A stretch of DNA of 64,000 bases from Gremmenia infestans (Eukaryota > Ascomycota > Leotiomycetes > Helotiales > Hamatocanthoscyphaceae): positions 1,116,001-1,180,000 of the forward strand of contig JAFEVB010000010.1 in NCBI GenBank assembly GCA_032629725.1. Direction: 5' to 3'. Positions 21,187-32,073 of this stretch are shown piece after piece. Made by a program: the position numbers and the translations under genes. Numbering within the stretch: position 1 is the first letter of the stretch; every line of letters begins with the position of its first letter. A model generated the notes under the pieces. The model saw nothing but the letters and a program-made list of their open reading frames with translations, was not told where the DNA came from and made no database searches.

Positions 21187-23349
21187 ATGCGCGGCCTTCT
21201 GAAGGCTGCTCTGTTGCTTGCGCCGGCGCTCGCATCAGCTCTCGTCGTCCCGGAAGCAGAAGTCCAAGAGTTAGATGCAAATAGACCTATTTCTGGTAGT
21301 TCATGTTTTGTCCACTCAATATCAAGTACGCTAACACCACCTGCAGAGCATTCCTTCGCACTTGTCAGTATCGAAGTGCCTACCGATTCCGGGTCACCTG
21401 ATGAATGGGCCAGCCAAGTACTAGGATTTCGAATCGATGTGTTGAAATCTGAGGCGGCTTGCGGGTTCGGCAATCTTACGATAAATGGCCAGATTCTTCC
21501 GCAAGCAGTCGAGGACAATGTCATGACTGGAAAAGGTTCAATTTCGACGGAGCGAAAGGGTGTAGTCGTTGCATCATGGCAATTTCATTGCATCAAAGTC
21601 AACGGACAACCAGAGGCTCAGCTTTTAAAGCTCGTTGTTGATTATGTGGATGGAAAGGCCATGAGGGATGTTGGGTTCTCCGTGGCATTCAAGCAGACTG
21701 GGGCGACGGAGATCATCAACATCGAAACAGATCTTTCTGTTCCGGATGAAATTGTGGCGAACCCCAATCCAGAAGGTCTCCAGCCAGTGAGCGGACTCAC
21801 TGACTCTACTCACTACAACATTGAGGATGACATTGCAGAGCTTCAGTGGATGAGAGCGCAACTCGAGGAATTGCAGTTTCTCATCGCCGAGAAAGAACAG
21901 ACAATCTCTCAACACATGTCAGACAACTTCTATCAGGATGTCAAGGAGTGTGACAACTTGAAATGCGTCATGAAGGCCCTTGCTGACAAGGCTCGTAAAG
22001 CTACTCATCATATCTACGGCAAGCTTAACGGATATGAAGAGATTTATGACGGCGATCACGGTCATGGCCATCCCCCTAAGCCTCCACATTGGAAGTGGCC
22101 CAAGAACCCATTCCACCATGGACCAAAGGGTAATCACACCGACTGTCCGCCAAAGCACGGGAAGGGAAATCATACACACCCAGGTCCGCCATTCAAAAAG
22201 CCTCACTTTGGACATAACCCTCTACCAATCTGCCGCTATCCTCCACCACCTCCTCATCACGGCAAACCCCCAGGAGGCCACCCTGGAGATCACCGACCAG
22301 AGCCTCCTCATCACGGTCCACCTGGTCATGGCCCAGAGTATGATGGACCGCCTCCACCTCCTCCACCTCCACCTCCACCTCCCCCACCTCATCACGGCCC
22401 ACCCGGTCATGGCCCAGAGCATGATGGACCGCCTCCACCTCCTCCACCTCCCCCACCTCACCACGGCAGACCCGGTCCTTCACCAGACCATCCACTTGGG
22501 CCCCCACCGGATCACCGCCATGGGCCAGAAGACGAGGAGAGACCTCATCACCCACCACACCATGACGATCCCGGACCACCAGGAGAATTCGATGAGGAGC
22601 AACAACATTTAGGACCTCCACCAGGGGAGAACTTTTCACCACCGCCTCCACCGCCTTTTGATGAATTCGACGGACCGCCTCCACCACCTTTTGATGGATT
22701 TGACGGACCGCCAGGACCGCCACGCCACGGCCTAGGAAAAGCGCCGATATTTTTGAAATTCACCGCCATCGGCATCCTCTTCGCATTCCTACTCGTTGCC
22801 CTTCACCGACGCACATGCGCCTCAACCCATAAGAAATCCCGCCGGGCACGCAGAGAAGAACGCCGCCGCCGACGTGCCTACCGCCGCGCAGCCAAGAAAT
22901 ACGCCATCACCCGCTTCCTTTCCCGCTTTTCGCGCAGCAGCACCGATTCAGAAGACGAGGCCGATGATTATGAGGAGAAGCGCGAGGAGCTGCTTGCGAA
23001 TGAAGAAGATGGAATGTCAACGACAATGACGGAGGAGATAACCCAATTCCGCAATGCGGCGAGCGTTGTAGAAGACATTGTTGCTGCTGAAGAAGGTCGT
23101 GCGGAAGTTACAGTGGCAGCGATGCCAATCCCGATCTCTGGGAGGAGTTCATTAATACAGGACTTTGATCTTGGGAGCCAAGTTGGAGATGGAGAAGAGC
23201 TGCCGGCGTATGAGGATAATGATGGGAGTGAGGATAGTAGTTTCATTGCGGATGGATTCAGATATACGCCTGGCAGTTCCGAGTATAGTCCCGCGCATTC
23301 GGCTTCGGGGAGCGTAAGCGATATTTTGGGGCCTGATACTAAGCAATAG
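21187..23349 (+). CDS. Proline-rich single-pass membrane protein, function unknown
   Basis: One exon, 720 aa; I do not recognise the family. What is seen: a signal peptide (about 1-19, ending ALASA); an extracytoplasmic domain (about 30-190) with Cys40, Cys92 and Cys135; an acidic amphipathic segment likely to form a coiled coil (211-245); Cys255 and Cys260; and then a Pro/His/Gly region (290-515) with two near-identical HHGPPGHGPE-DGPP blocks, each followed by 10-15 prolines. A single TM lies at about 519-540, followed by a strongly basic cytosolic stretch (RRARREERRRRRAYRR) and an acidic Ser-rich tail. The layout of signal, ligand-size domain, extended Pro-rich stalk, TM and cytosolic tail resembles fungal wall-spanning sensors, but that is topology only. 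The proline region also makes long antisense shadow frames. Confidence 0.8.
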   Translation: MRGLLKAALLLAPALASALVVPEAEVQELDANRPISGSSCFVHSISSTLTPPAEHSFALVSIEVPTDSGSPDEWASQVLGFRIDVLKSEAACGFGNLTINGQILPQAVEDNVMTGKGSISTERKGVVVASWQFHCIKVNGQPEAQLLKLVVDYVDGKAMRDVGFSVAFKQTGATEIINIETDLSVPDEIVANPNPEGLQPVSGLTDSTHYNIEDDIAELQWMRAQLEELQFLIAEKEQTISQHMSDNFYQDVKECDNLKCVMKALADKARKATHHIYGKLNGYEEIYDGDHGHGHPPKPPHWKWPKNPFHHGPKGNHTDCPPKHGKGNHTHPGPPFKKPHFGHNPLPICRYPPPPPHHGKPPGGHPGDHRPEPPHHGPPGHGPEYDGPPPPPPPPPPPPPPHHGPPGHGPEHDGPPPPPPPPPPHHGRPGPSPDHPLGPPPDHRHGPEDEERPHHPPHHDDPGPPGEFDEEQQHLGPPPGENFSPPPPPPFDEFDGPPPPPFDGFDGPPGPPRHGLGKAPIFLKFTAIGILFAFLLVALHRRTCASTHKKSRRARREERRRRRAYRRAAKKYAITRFLSRFSRSSTDSEDEADDYEEKREELLANEEDGMSTTMTEEITQFRNAASVVEDIVAAEEGRAEVTVAAMPIPISGRSSLIQDFDLGSQVGDGEELPAYEDNDGSEDSSFIADGFRYTPGSSEYSPAHSASGSVSDILGPDTKQ
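22330..22480 (+). repeat. Coding CCTCCACC repeat (polyproline)
   Basis: Tandem CCT/CCA/CCC proline codons encode two polyproline runs separated by a repeated HHGPPGHGPE-type block, suggesting slippage or unit duplication inside the stalk region. Confidence 0.75.
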
Positions 23350-24257
23350 TTGGCTTGTTTTCTTTGTGTTTTTGTATTGCGCTGCATTTATATATACCTA
23401 TCTATTACCTACAAATTCCCTTGTATCTGTTATACTTCGAATACTGTACTGTGTGTAAACCAAGAAATGTAATGTTCCGTTCGCATTAAAACGTTTCGGG
23501 GGCATTTTTAAACAGCAAATTCACACCCATCACCTACTCCAAAACCCTCCATTCTCGAAGCTACGGTACAAGAAACTCCTATCTATCCTCTTCCAATTTA
23601 TTACCCATGAAGTTATGTATGATATGCACACAGTTCAAATTCCGAGAAGCCTAACGTAACAAGTGAGTGCACTGCGAACCGAAAGCTCGAGCCACCCCCC
23701 TTCCTTTCCCCTTGAAAGAAAGGGGAAGCTGAAAATCTCACTTCATTTCCACTTTTCACTCACCATTACAAAGCACAAAGTACAGTCAATCATTAATTAG
23801 ATCATTAGTGGCTTTTTATACAGGATGCTTGCTTCTTTGATGGGGCTTTTTGTTCGGTCCCATGGATCGATTACTCGATTACCAATGTGGAATTGGAATT
23901 TGGCAATCATACTTATGGAGCGCGGGGTGAAAGACTAGGTGAGCAGGGCAGGGCAGAGTCCGATGGATGGAGCTGGATGATGTTCAATAATCTTGGTAAT
24001 GTCACATTGAAGCAAAGCGGGATTCACATTCGTGTCTGTATTTCGACGGTACAATTCTGTCTGTCTGGCTCAGGATCTATTCATACCTATCCTCACTCCA
24101 CACATACTTCCCATTTATTAGAAACCGACACTTTATTTTGCTCCAAGCTCAAAAAAACAAATAAGAAATTACTTTAACTGTGAAACGTCGACGTTCGCTT
24201 CCACTTCCGCCTCCGTTCCGATAGTAGGCCACATTAGAAGGAATGAATAAACATTAA
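23350..24257. other. Convergent 3' region
   Basis: About 0.9 kb between convergent genes. It contains an imperfect inverted repeat near 23704-23730 (CTTTCCCCTT ... AAAGGGGAAG). No gene is supported. Confidence 0.5.
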
Positions 24258-26142
24258 CTAGGCCACACGTTGAAAGAGATCACCCTTCACAGTCCGACTA
24301 GCCGAATCTCCCAACAGCACTTTAGCAATCACACTGCGTGTATTCTGTACCGCCACACTGCCCGAAGAGAACAGCGTATAATTCCCAGCCGTGGCATACG
24401 CCGTCATCTCAACCGTCGTGTTTACAATCTTGTTGACCACCGTTCCCTGCTGGCTCTCCGGTACATACAGCACACCAGTCATGGATCCCAGGCCCTCAGT
24501 CAGAGAAGTCAGCGCAGCGGCCTTGAGGACGAAGTCTGAGCGCGAGGAGGTGGACTGGGTGGGGAGGATGAATATTTCGTCGTTGACGGGATAGGAGATG
24601 CCCTCGAAGTTAAGCGAGGTCGTGCCGGGCGACGCGATCGTGTTGTTGAATCCGTAGTAGATTGTGTATCCGAAGATCGATGTCCCGTATCCAGATGCTG
24701 CAGCAGTGACTTGCACAGCGGAGAGTGTGCCGTCAGCTGTGGATGTGTCGTAGTAGACGACGGTGGGAGGAGCGACAGAGTAGTAGAGATTGCGGATATA
24801 TCCAGCAATGGATACCGCGCCTGTGGGTGATATATCGAGACCGAGATCGGTTGCCTTCCACGTCATTGGCGTGATGGGGTCTGAGAGAGTGACCGCGGCC
24901 GGAACAGTGTTGATCATGCGTTCGAAAAGGCTGTTGCATTGGGACTGGAAAGTAGCTTCTACTGAAAGGGATTGCATGGTGGCGTTGTTGTCCGATACGT
25001 AAAGACGGAAATCAGATCGATCGCTGACGTTGCCGGCCGTGACAAGAAGACCACCTTGTGATCCAGTCCCTCCTATGTAATCGGTCACGACACCGTTGTC
25101 GAAGACAGCCGGGGTAGCATCGAAACCCACACCGCCGTTGATGCTTTGCAAAAGCATTAGCCATTTTACCAGAAAGACAGAGGCATCGGACTTACTTTGT
25201 AGATGTCACAGCACTTGCATCCACTATAACTTGTTAGCTATCATTTCCACCACGAGTCAACGATTGTGTTCAGGAATATAGAATTACCAATGTCAGGAAA
25301 GTTAGAGTAATGAATGCGGCCCAACGAATGGCCACAAGCTCTGTTTGTTGTTAGTATGAAGAATCATCAACCGAATTTTGCCAGACTCACGTCAAAGCAA
25401 TAGTCTCGCTTTGATTGAACCCAGCAGCTGCAAACTGGGCCAAAGTGGTCTTCAGATCCGTAGTCGGCTCCGGAACACCCGGAGGACCAGCTTCCTCAGC
25501 ATCAATCCTTCCAACCCGCAATGGAATACCAGTAGTTGTACCTCCACACTCTGCTAAAGAGGCAATCAATCCCTTGGTAGTGTTAGGCCATGAGTTGCCC
25601 TATGGGAAGGAGGAGATTTTACCAAGGCGATATTGTCAGACATGCTGGTGTACGCAGAGACAGTCTTCAAAGTAGTCAGCAATGATCCGAGACAACAGTG
25701 GTAGAATTGGAACTCACTGGAGACATGAATCGCAGAGTATCATTAACAAACAACCCCAGGTTTTCAGGTCGGTCGGACTCAAACCCCAAAGATGCGTCCA
25801 CTCCCCTGAGCACAAATCAGAAGCATTCCACCCAAGAAGGGAAGTAGGGGATAATTACCCAGTACCAGCGGCTAGATTCGCAGTGACACTATCGTGGAAC
25901 ACGAATCGCACCCACTGTGCCGAACTCTGCTCTCCTCTGAATGGTCCGTCGGGACCAACGTAGTTCGAGCAAGGCGTTACAGCACCCACGAATCCATCAG
26001 CGTTGGCCCCGTTGTTGTCAACCCATATATGCTCCATCTCTTCCATCTTGTCCCGCATATCGATACCATTGAGTTGTGAGAAACTTCCAGTACTAAACAT
26101 TAGAAGTGGGAGGAGCCCAAGAGGCCTGAATGAGGAAATCAT
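24258..26142 (-). CDS. Secreted haem peroxidase, ascomycete class II-like
   Basis: Seven exons (26142-25859, 25805-25718, 25664-25623, 25572-25391, 25340-25288, 25223-25196, 25143-24258), 520 aa. It belongs to the plant/fungal haem peroxidase superfamily. What is seen: a signal peptide (about 1-22); distal haem residues in QWVRFVFHDS (Arg79, His83); TGGVDAS at 94-100; helix SDNIALGLIASLAECGG; IPLRVGRIDA; and proximal His203 in TACGHSLGRIHY, followed by FDATPAVFDN. The catalytic domain ends near residue 310, and about 200 extra Ser/Thr/Val-rich residues follow, with no WSC motif. Only four cysteines remain after the signal (58, 147, 201, 295), against eight in canonical class II enzymes. Small exons of 42 and 28 nt were placed by frame and motif. 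Substrate is unknown. Confidence 0.88.
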
Positions 26143-28202
26143 ATTAAATTAGAGTACTTGGGGCACAGAAGTCAAGTAAAGAAGTGTACTGGGCAAAAAA
26201 GAGGTAGATTTGAAAGAAGCAGATATGTACTTATAGACTCCAGACTGAAGAGTCCAGTAGAGTCTGAAGCTCATCGCGGCACGTTAAAGTGCCGAGCCCT
26301 CAGTCCATCAGAGGTCAGCCTCCAATACGCGTGTACTACTATATTTGAATGCCTGTCAATAGACGGTGTACAGCTCGGATGTGTTCAGAAACCGGAAGCA
26401 GAATTGCCTCATCGGGCGACAACCTGAGGCATGCCTTCCTAACCGAGGAAGGTGCCTCCATATAATTTAGATATTTGGGGGAGTTGGGGTTCGTGATTAT
26501 GGTTAAACCGGGGTTAAGGGACCGGTGGGAGCCCTCCGAAGCTTTTTTTAGCCGTCAAAGAGACTATGCTAGCAAAGTAATATACCTCGCATATGCAAGA
26601 TTGCCCGATAAGGCAGTTCTACCATAGGTTTGTTTACATCAGGAGATCAAACCGATCCTGACCAGCAGAAGTTACCAACCCGTCAATTGACAGCTTGTAC
26701 ATGGAGATCTTAGAAAACGATACAGTACTATCGTGAGATGGCATATTCATTTTGAATCATGTCTGATCTTCATAGTCATTAGAACGCTTTCTCGATGTCT
26801 TGACCGCACTCACCTCAGATGATCGTACCTGCTACCTTGAGCTGCAGGCTCTTGACGGACTCGATTCTCCAGTGCAATAAATATATGCACATGCAATATA
26901 TCTTGACTAAGTTTAGAAAAAGAAGCACACCGGCACTGGAAAGATAAGAAGTCGAAGGAACATGCAATGGATTTGTAAAGAAGGGCGCGTACTGAGAGTT
27001 CCTATATATTAATTCCACAAAGCCCCTGTCATTGACCCGGGATGATTGGCTCTAGGTCAACTTTGGTGATAGGATCGGCAACTTCTCTGCCAAGTTGGAA
27101 GCATCCTGCGCTGAGTTGCGGTAATGATTGTGAGCCAGACTTTGGCAATATAAATGTTCACCGCCGGGTTGTCGATTAGGAAGCCAGTTAAAGAATTTAA
27201 GATTAACTTGCAGTGAGAATCTTGGACGTTCAGAGGCAGCAAATCGGAGAAAAGATGCTCCTTTTTGGGCGGGGCCGGACCAGCAGTGCCGGGTAAATCG
27301 CCCGAATGATCTGCACCTTAGGGTCGCTGGGACCATGAAATAGGGGTATGGGGTAGGCTCTGCTTAGAGTTATATCCTCCGATTTGTGAGAGTTCCAATG
27401 ATCCGAATTCTGTCAGATTGACTCTCCCTTTGTACTAGATGCTTGATAACCAGCACTTCGGCAAAGCCATCTCTTCTTAGTACAAAAGTTTGCTTTAAGA
27501 AATTATGCGCAAAATTCTCGAATCAATTCAGAACTGTTGATGGAATTCTCTAGCTTATAAGACTCTTTAGATCACATGCACCAGCAAACCATAGAAACAA
27601 ACGCACAGGTGTTCTATAGCTACCAGAAACACTATCTGTGTTGCCAACTTCGGATTGCCAGAACGCTCTTCTCTTGGCGGTCTCGCGGTAGACACAAAAA
27701 GCGGCACTCATAATGGCAGCTTTTCGATATGCCACTTGGCTGGGGACATCAAAAAAATAAGCGCCGCTTTTTCGATCCTGAATAAGGCAGCTCAGAATCC
27801 ATTCATCGCTTCTACAATTGGGAGCTCGATAAGCCGAGGCGTGCAGTGCAGCAACTTTAAAGAACACACTACGGAGGTACGGCATACGATGCAAGCAATA
27901 TAAATAACAACCAATCTGCACGGCAAAATTGACTACATGTTGTACGGAAGTCGTAAGCAAAAATAACTTCTCTTGGAGTGGTTGGTCCAACTTTGGCAAG
28001 TGCCAGCGAGGAACTGGCACAACTCAAGCGGTACCTCGGGTGCCAGATCGTAACCCATGGAAGTTTCAACGTCTAGAAATGTCTATCTCATCTGAATTGC
28101 TATGATCAAAAACGCCGATCGAGGAGCCTATGCACTTGGTATCATTCGTGTTTCCTTTCCCCCACCGTAATGATTCCCCTGAAACCCAGATCATTCATAA
28201 CA
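26143..28202. other. Peroxidase promoter and unassigned intergenic DNA
   Basis: About 2 kb. Open frames at 27550-28020 (minus) and 27655-27903 (plus) overlap each other and match no family I know. I leave them uncalled. The left part should contain the peroxidase promoter. Confidence 0.5.
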
Positions 28203-30023
28203 CTACGAGTCTATATTCTTCTTCACTGATGACATGTGTCCGAGTTTGTGCTCCTTCGCCGTCTTGAGCTGGTCTGTTGGAACACCACCAGGAAGATCTG
28301 ATGTCGGTATCGTGGATGCGTTGGAGCTCCCTGTAGGGTCTGTGGATGCTCGTACTACTTCGGTTATAGCTGGACTTGATCTGGGAGTAGTCAGTGCCGG
28401 TATCCCTGAGATTCTGAATGAAGCGGATACTCACGTTTCTGAACCACGCTCTGGGGTCGTGGAAGATGCAGTATCTAAACCAGCGTTCACAGCAGCGAGC
28501 GTCGGATCAGAACCGGTTTCCTTCGGCTGCGGCAAATCGACCACGTTGACATCCAAATCTTCTTTCCCAGTGGGATCGGAAGTTTTGACACCCGCTTCAG
28601 AATCACTGTCTGCATCTTTCGCAGCACTGTTAATACTGCTCGCCTTGCTAACGTTCGCACTGATTGGACTCTCTGTTCGTAGTCCAAGGTCTTTCCCCAT
28701 GCCAGGAGAGGTTTCATTGCCTCCCTTCCAATCGGCGGGTGACATCTGAGGAACAGGAGAAGTGACACCTGGCTCATGAATGACATCCTCCTTTCGACCC
28801 GACCCTGGTTCCGGATCATATGCCTTCCAGACCACTGCTAAGCGATCAAAGGCTCTTGTCCCTTTCCTACTTGAGCCCTTGATACCATCCATAGCATCCC
28901 ATTCGATCTCATAAGTGCCACTGTCATCAGGTTTCCCACCCTGTTCAGAACCATTACCTTCAAAAAAGGCATTAAACCAGACATGGGCGACTGCTGTTAC
29001 CATAGTCCATCCCATGGAGGCTTTGTTCCTCCGCTCAAAGTCGATATTGATATCGCTCGTAGGAAGAATAACTCGAGTCGAAGGTTTGAATATAACAGCA
29101 TTGCCACCACTTTCTGCACCAGTAGAGTCCAAGCTAGACGAAGACAAATGCTCCGAAGACGTAGTAGCCTTGCTATTACTGGACCCATCCAACTGGGCTA
29201 TCGTCTTTGACCTCGGGACTTTACCCTCATTTTGAAAGCCTGCCATATCAGAAATCTTGTCTTTAAGTCCTCCGCTTCCTGGGGCGTCGCCTTCAACTAT
29301 CACTCTTTCCTTCTTCGTAAAGACATGAAATAGCTTAATCGTCTTCCCATCATCAACAAAGCCCTCCACCTGGACCTTAACCCCATCCCTCAAACCCCAC
29401 ACATGCACCTCCATAATCTCAATCTGTCTGTCCACATACACCTTCCCAGCCTTCGCCCACCGATCCACATACCCCACCCACCTCAACTGACTGGGAATAG
29501 AAACCCCCTGTCCAAACCCAGGCCTCATTCTCCGCTCCGTAAACCTCGCCAGTGCCTCACTAGGCTTCCACCCGCACTCCGAGATCAAATAACTACAAGC
29601 CATCGTCCCACTCCTCCCCTTCCCCGCTTTACAATGCACAACCACAACCCTATCCTCCCTTCCCTTCCCCTCTTGCGCCCCCTCATGCAGCCAATTCCTC
29701 ATGCCCGCCATAATCATCGGCACGAGCCTAAACGGCGGCGGGTGATGGTCGGGCCACGGATAATGCCACACGCGTCCATAGACCTCCGAGTCTGGATACC
29801 CCGTGCCTTCGGCACGGAACTCCCATATCGCCCATTCCTTGCCGTGTTTGTAGTCGAGGAACTTCACCAGCTGGTCCAGAGGATTGCGATACGCCCGCTG
29901 CGGGTACGTGCCGCTGGGCCCAGAGGTCGCGATGATTTGGTCCGTCACGTAGCAGAGGTCTAGGCCGGCTTCTGGGTGGCGGGAGCGGGGGCCTGCGACG
30001 ATTTGGCGGAGGAGGGATGCCAT
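28203..30023 (-). CDS. TEP1: PTEN/Tep1-type lipid phosphatase
   Basis: Two exons (30023-28435, 28380-28203), 588 aa. It is a homologue of PTEN, which dephosphorylates PI(3,4,5)P3. What is seen: LDLCYVTDQIIATSGPSG (21-38) and YRNPLDQLVKFLDYKHG, the PTEN N-terminal core; YPWPDHHPP with the WPD-loop Asp92; and the active site HCKAGKGRSG with Cys131 and Arg137, which keeps the two lysines typical of PTEN rather than of ordinary dual-specificity phosphatases. A divergent C2-like region follows, then a long Ser/Thr/Asp-rich tail ending HKLGHMSSVKKNIDS. The 54-bp intron has a CACTGAC branch site and CCCAG acceptor. The frame is open upstream to 30254, but the ATG at 30023 directly precedes the conserved part. 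Known fungal Tep1 proteins match this layout. Confidence 0.9.
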
Positions 30024-31017
30024 TTTTAGGTGAGGTGAGGTGAGGTGAGGTGAGATTAGGTAGGGAGAGGCATGCTTCGGAAGTTTGATAGATGCTTGTT
30101 GTTTTGGCACTTGCCTAGAGTTTACTTTTGCATGTTGGCTTTGGTGTTGATTTGGAGAGGGACATACGTCATCGACCAAGCGGCTCAGATCCAAGGTTGT
30201 AGCAGGACCCCTGAACAAGCGGGGCTGACTGGACTTTGATGCTTGGCTTGGCACGGAATCACACTTCCTTTCAAATCGATTTCAATATACCGTATTCCAA
30301 GAATCCCATTAGGGGAATACAGACCAGGAGCCGTATCAGCATTTAAATTGTCCATAAGTCTTATACCTCATTGCCAAAGAAAGCCCATTCATTAATCATA
30401 ATATAGTATATGCTATAATATTCACACCCAACTTCCTTCAGCAAACCTAAATTTAGGTATGAAACACTTACAGAGCCTTACAGTATGCCGCCTCGAATGC
30501 GCTCCACGGCGAGTAATTTGAAAACCCGACCTTCTTGCAGCCCATTCCATCTAGTGTGGGTGATCGCAGTATGCCAGGTATGCTTTCCATCTATAAAAAT
30601 TCGTATGTATCATGTATCACGATTTCTCTGTAAAACATAATGCGGATGATAGACAAATGTGCCGTGCCTTTCACATTTACCTGAGACATGCACGCGAGGC
30701 AGTTCTTTCTTTCTCTAGTCAGCCATGGAAAAGTAAATATTTCTGTGTGTACTGGTGGTTGATATCAGGCTGCAGTACTGCCAGGGACAACTGGAGAATA
30801 AATTCGGTCACTAGAAGAGAATGATGGGTAGGAAAAACATGTAAAGCATTTCAGGTCCGCCACGCATCAAATTAGAAGGGGAAGCTGAGTTGCCCAGAGT
30901 ATCAATTTGTAACGCTCTGACAATGGTATCTCTCATTAGGGATTAGGTCCTCAATGGTAATTCAGGTATGGTATATAAACTCCGGCGCTATGCAAACAAA
31001 ACCCTCGTCACCATGAA
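30024..31017. promoter_or_regulatory. TEP1 promoter and cyclin-gene 3' flank
   Basis: A (CTCAC)n leader tract directly precedes the TEP1 start. The rest is AT-rich, with no gene seen. Confidence 0.5.
30029..30054 (-). repeat. (CTCAC)n tract in the TEP1 5' leader
   Basis: Five near-perfect CTCAC units on the mRNA sense strand end about 5 bases before the ATG. The same unit sits at the same relative place in the CUE1-like gene. Confidence 0.85.
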
Positions 31018-32073
31018 TCATCCACGACCATGGCCCAGTCTTCCCAACATAGGATCAACATATGTTGGAAATGGCTCTTGAAGACTGGATCTTCCAGGAA
31101 GCTGGAATTGCTGTGCTTCCATTTCAGTCCCTCCAGACAGGAAAGCCTCCTTTGTCTCAAAAGAAAGGTCTTTCGTGCCAGGAACATTCTCCACCATTGG
31201 CGTTTCAGCAGGAGTCAACTGCTCCTCAAGCCCAGCCACCGCTTTCCCATCACTCATCTTCCTGCCAACCTCACCCCCAAAACTCCTAAAACACATATCG
31301 GCAGCCCAATCCGTGTCAGAGCTACTCTCCGGCGACGACTGCCTCGCCGCACGATCCATATCTTCCAACGCTTCCGAGATAATACTTTCCTCCCACAGCG
31401 GCAGCAGTCTATAGCCCAGATTGTCCATTATACATCGCTGCGTGAAGTTTATCTGAACGCACGACCACAGATTCCTGCCCCACTCCCTAGCAAACTGCCC
31501 CGTAAACTGCCGCACGTCGTCCAAGAACTTCACCGCTAAGATTATTGCCGACAAGACGATGATTTCTGGGTGAACAGAATCAATATGCTGTCCAGTTGGC
31601 GGGACTAGGGGACAGCCCTGGCGCCATATGAGCGCGAAACGGGAGTTTAAGGAGTCGAGGATGCAGACTGCTAGGGCGAGGGTCTCGAGGGGTAGGTTGG
31701 CGCGAGTAAGGAGGGCGTGGACGAGTGGGACAGATGGTGATATTAGGGACGTGGATGATGGTATGAGGTTTGTAAGATGTATTGCGGGACCTACGTGTGT
31801 GATATGTGAGATTAGCTTCAGTATCAATACATGAAATATCTGGGGGGTGTACATACCGAGAAGCTTGGGATTAAGGCTCTCTCCCGAAGTCAAGAACGAG
31901 GATTGCTGGTGCGTGCTGCTGTTTGAATGTGAAGAAGGCGGTGGGGTTGGGAGATTTGAAAGTGGAACGTAGGTTTTTGAAAGATAGGTTTCAATGAAAG
32001 CATCGTCAAATGACGAGGCTGAGGATCTGCGTGGACGAGGACCCATTGGCGGAGTCATTGGTATTGTTTGCAT
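31018..32073 (-). CDS. Cyclin-box protein (Pcl/Clg-like)
   Basis: Two exons (32073-31857, 31790-31018), 329 aa. A cyclin N-terminal fold runs from about residue 80 to 200: LVHALLTRANLPLETLALAVCILDSLNSRF, HPEIIVLSAIILAVKFLDD, then WGRNLWSCVQINFTQRCIMDNLGYRLLPL. This pattern is close to fungal Pcl/Clg-type cyclins that partner Pho85-like kinases; the exact partner is inferred. The N-terminus carries Thr/Pro-rich phosphosite-like motifs (IPMTPPMGP, LPTPPPSS). The 66-bp intron (GTATGT...CGTAG, with GCTAATC) is a multiple of three with no stop, so the frame reads straight through it. Splicing is still preferred because the splice signals are good and removal joins conserved sequence. The ATG at 32073 is the first in frame. 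Confidence 0.75.
   Translation of the reverse strand: MQTIPMTPPMGPRPRRSSASSFDDAFIETYLSKTYVPLSNLPTPPPSSHSNSSTHQQSSFLTSGESLNPKLLGMYTPQIFHVLILKLISHITHVGPAIHLTNLIPSSTSLISPSVPLVHALLTRANLPLETLALAVCILDSLNSRFALIWRQGCPLVPPTGQHIDSVHPEIIVLSAIILAVKFLDDVRQFTGQFAREWGRNLWSCVQINFTQRCIMDNLGYRLLPLWEESIISEALEDMDRAARQSSPESSSDTDWAADMCFRSFGGEVGRKMSDGKAVAGLEEQLTPAETPMVENVPGTKDLSFETKEAFLSGGTEMEAQQFQLPGRSSLQEPFPTYVDPMLGRLGHGRG

Noticed and set aside
22193..22723. Long minus-strand ORF (176 codons) opposite the proline-rich gene
   Set aside because: It is the antisense shadow of CCN proline codons and has only low-complexity Val/Glu/Arg composition.
25601..25623. A 23-bp alternative peroxidase intron ending CATAG
   Set aside because: Too short to splice; the 50-bp version ending CCAAG has a CTAAC branch and restores the conserved ALGLIASLAECGG.
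14575..26142. Possible secondary-metabolite cluster (transporter, peroxidase, C6 factor nearby)
   Set aside because: No synthase, terpene cyclase or tailoring set is present, and the genes are separated by housekeeping LSM4 and PPR genes.
27550..28020. Minus-strand ORF of 156 codons
   Set aside because: No recognisable domain, overlapped by a plus-strand frame of similar quality, and no supporting promoter or splice context.
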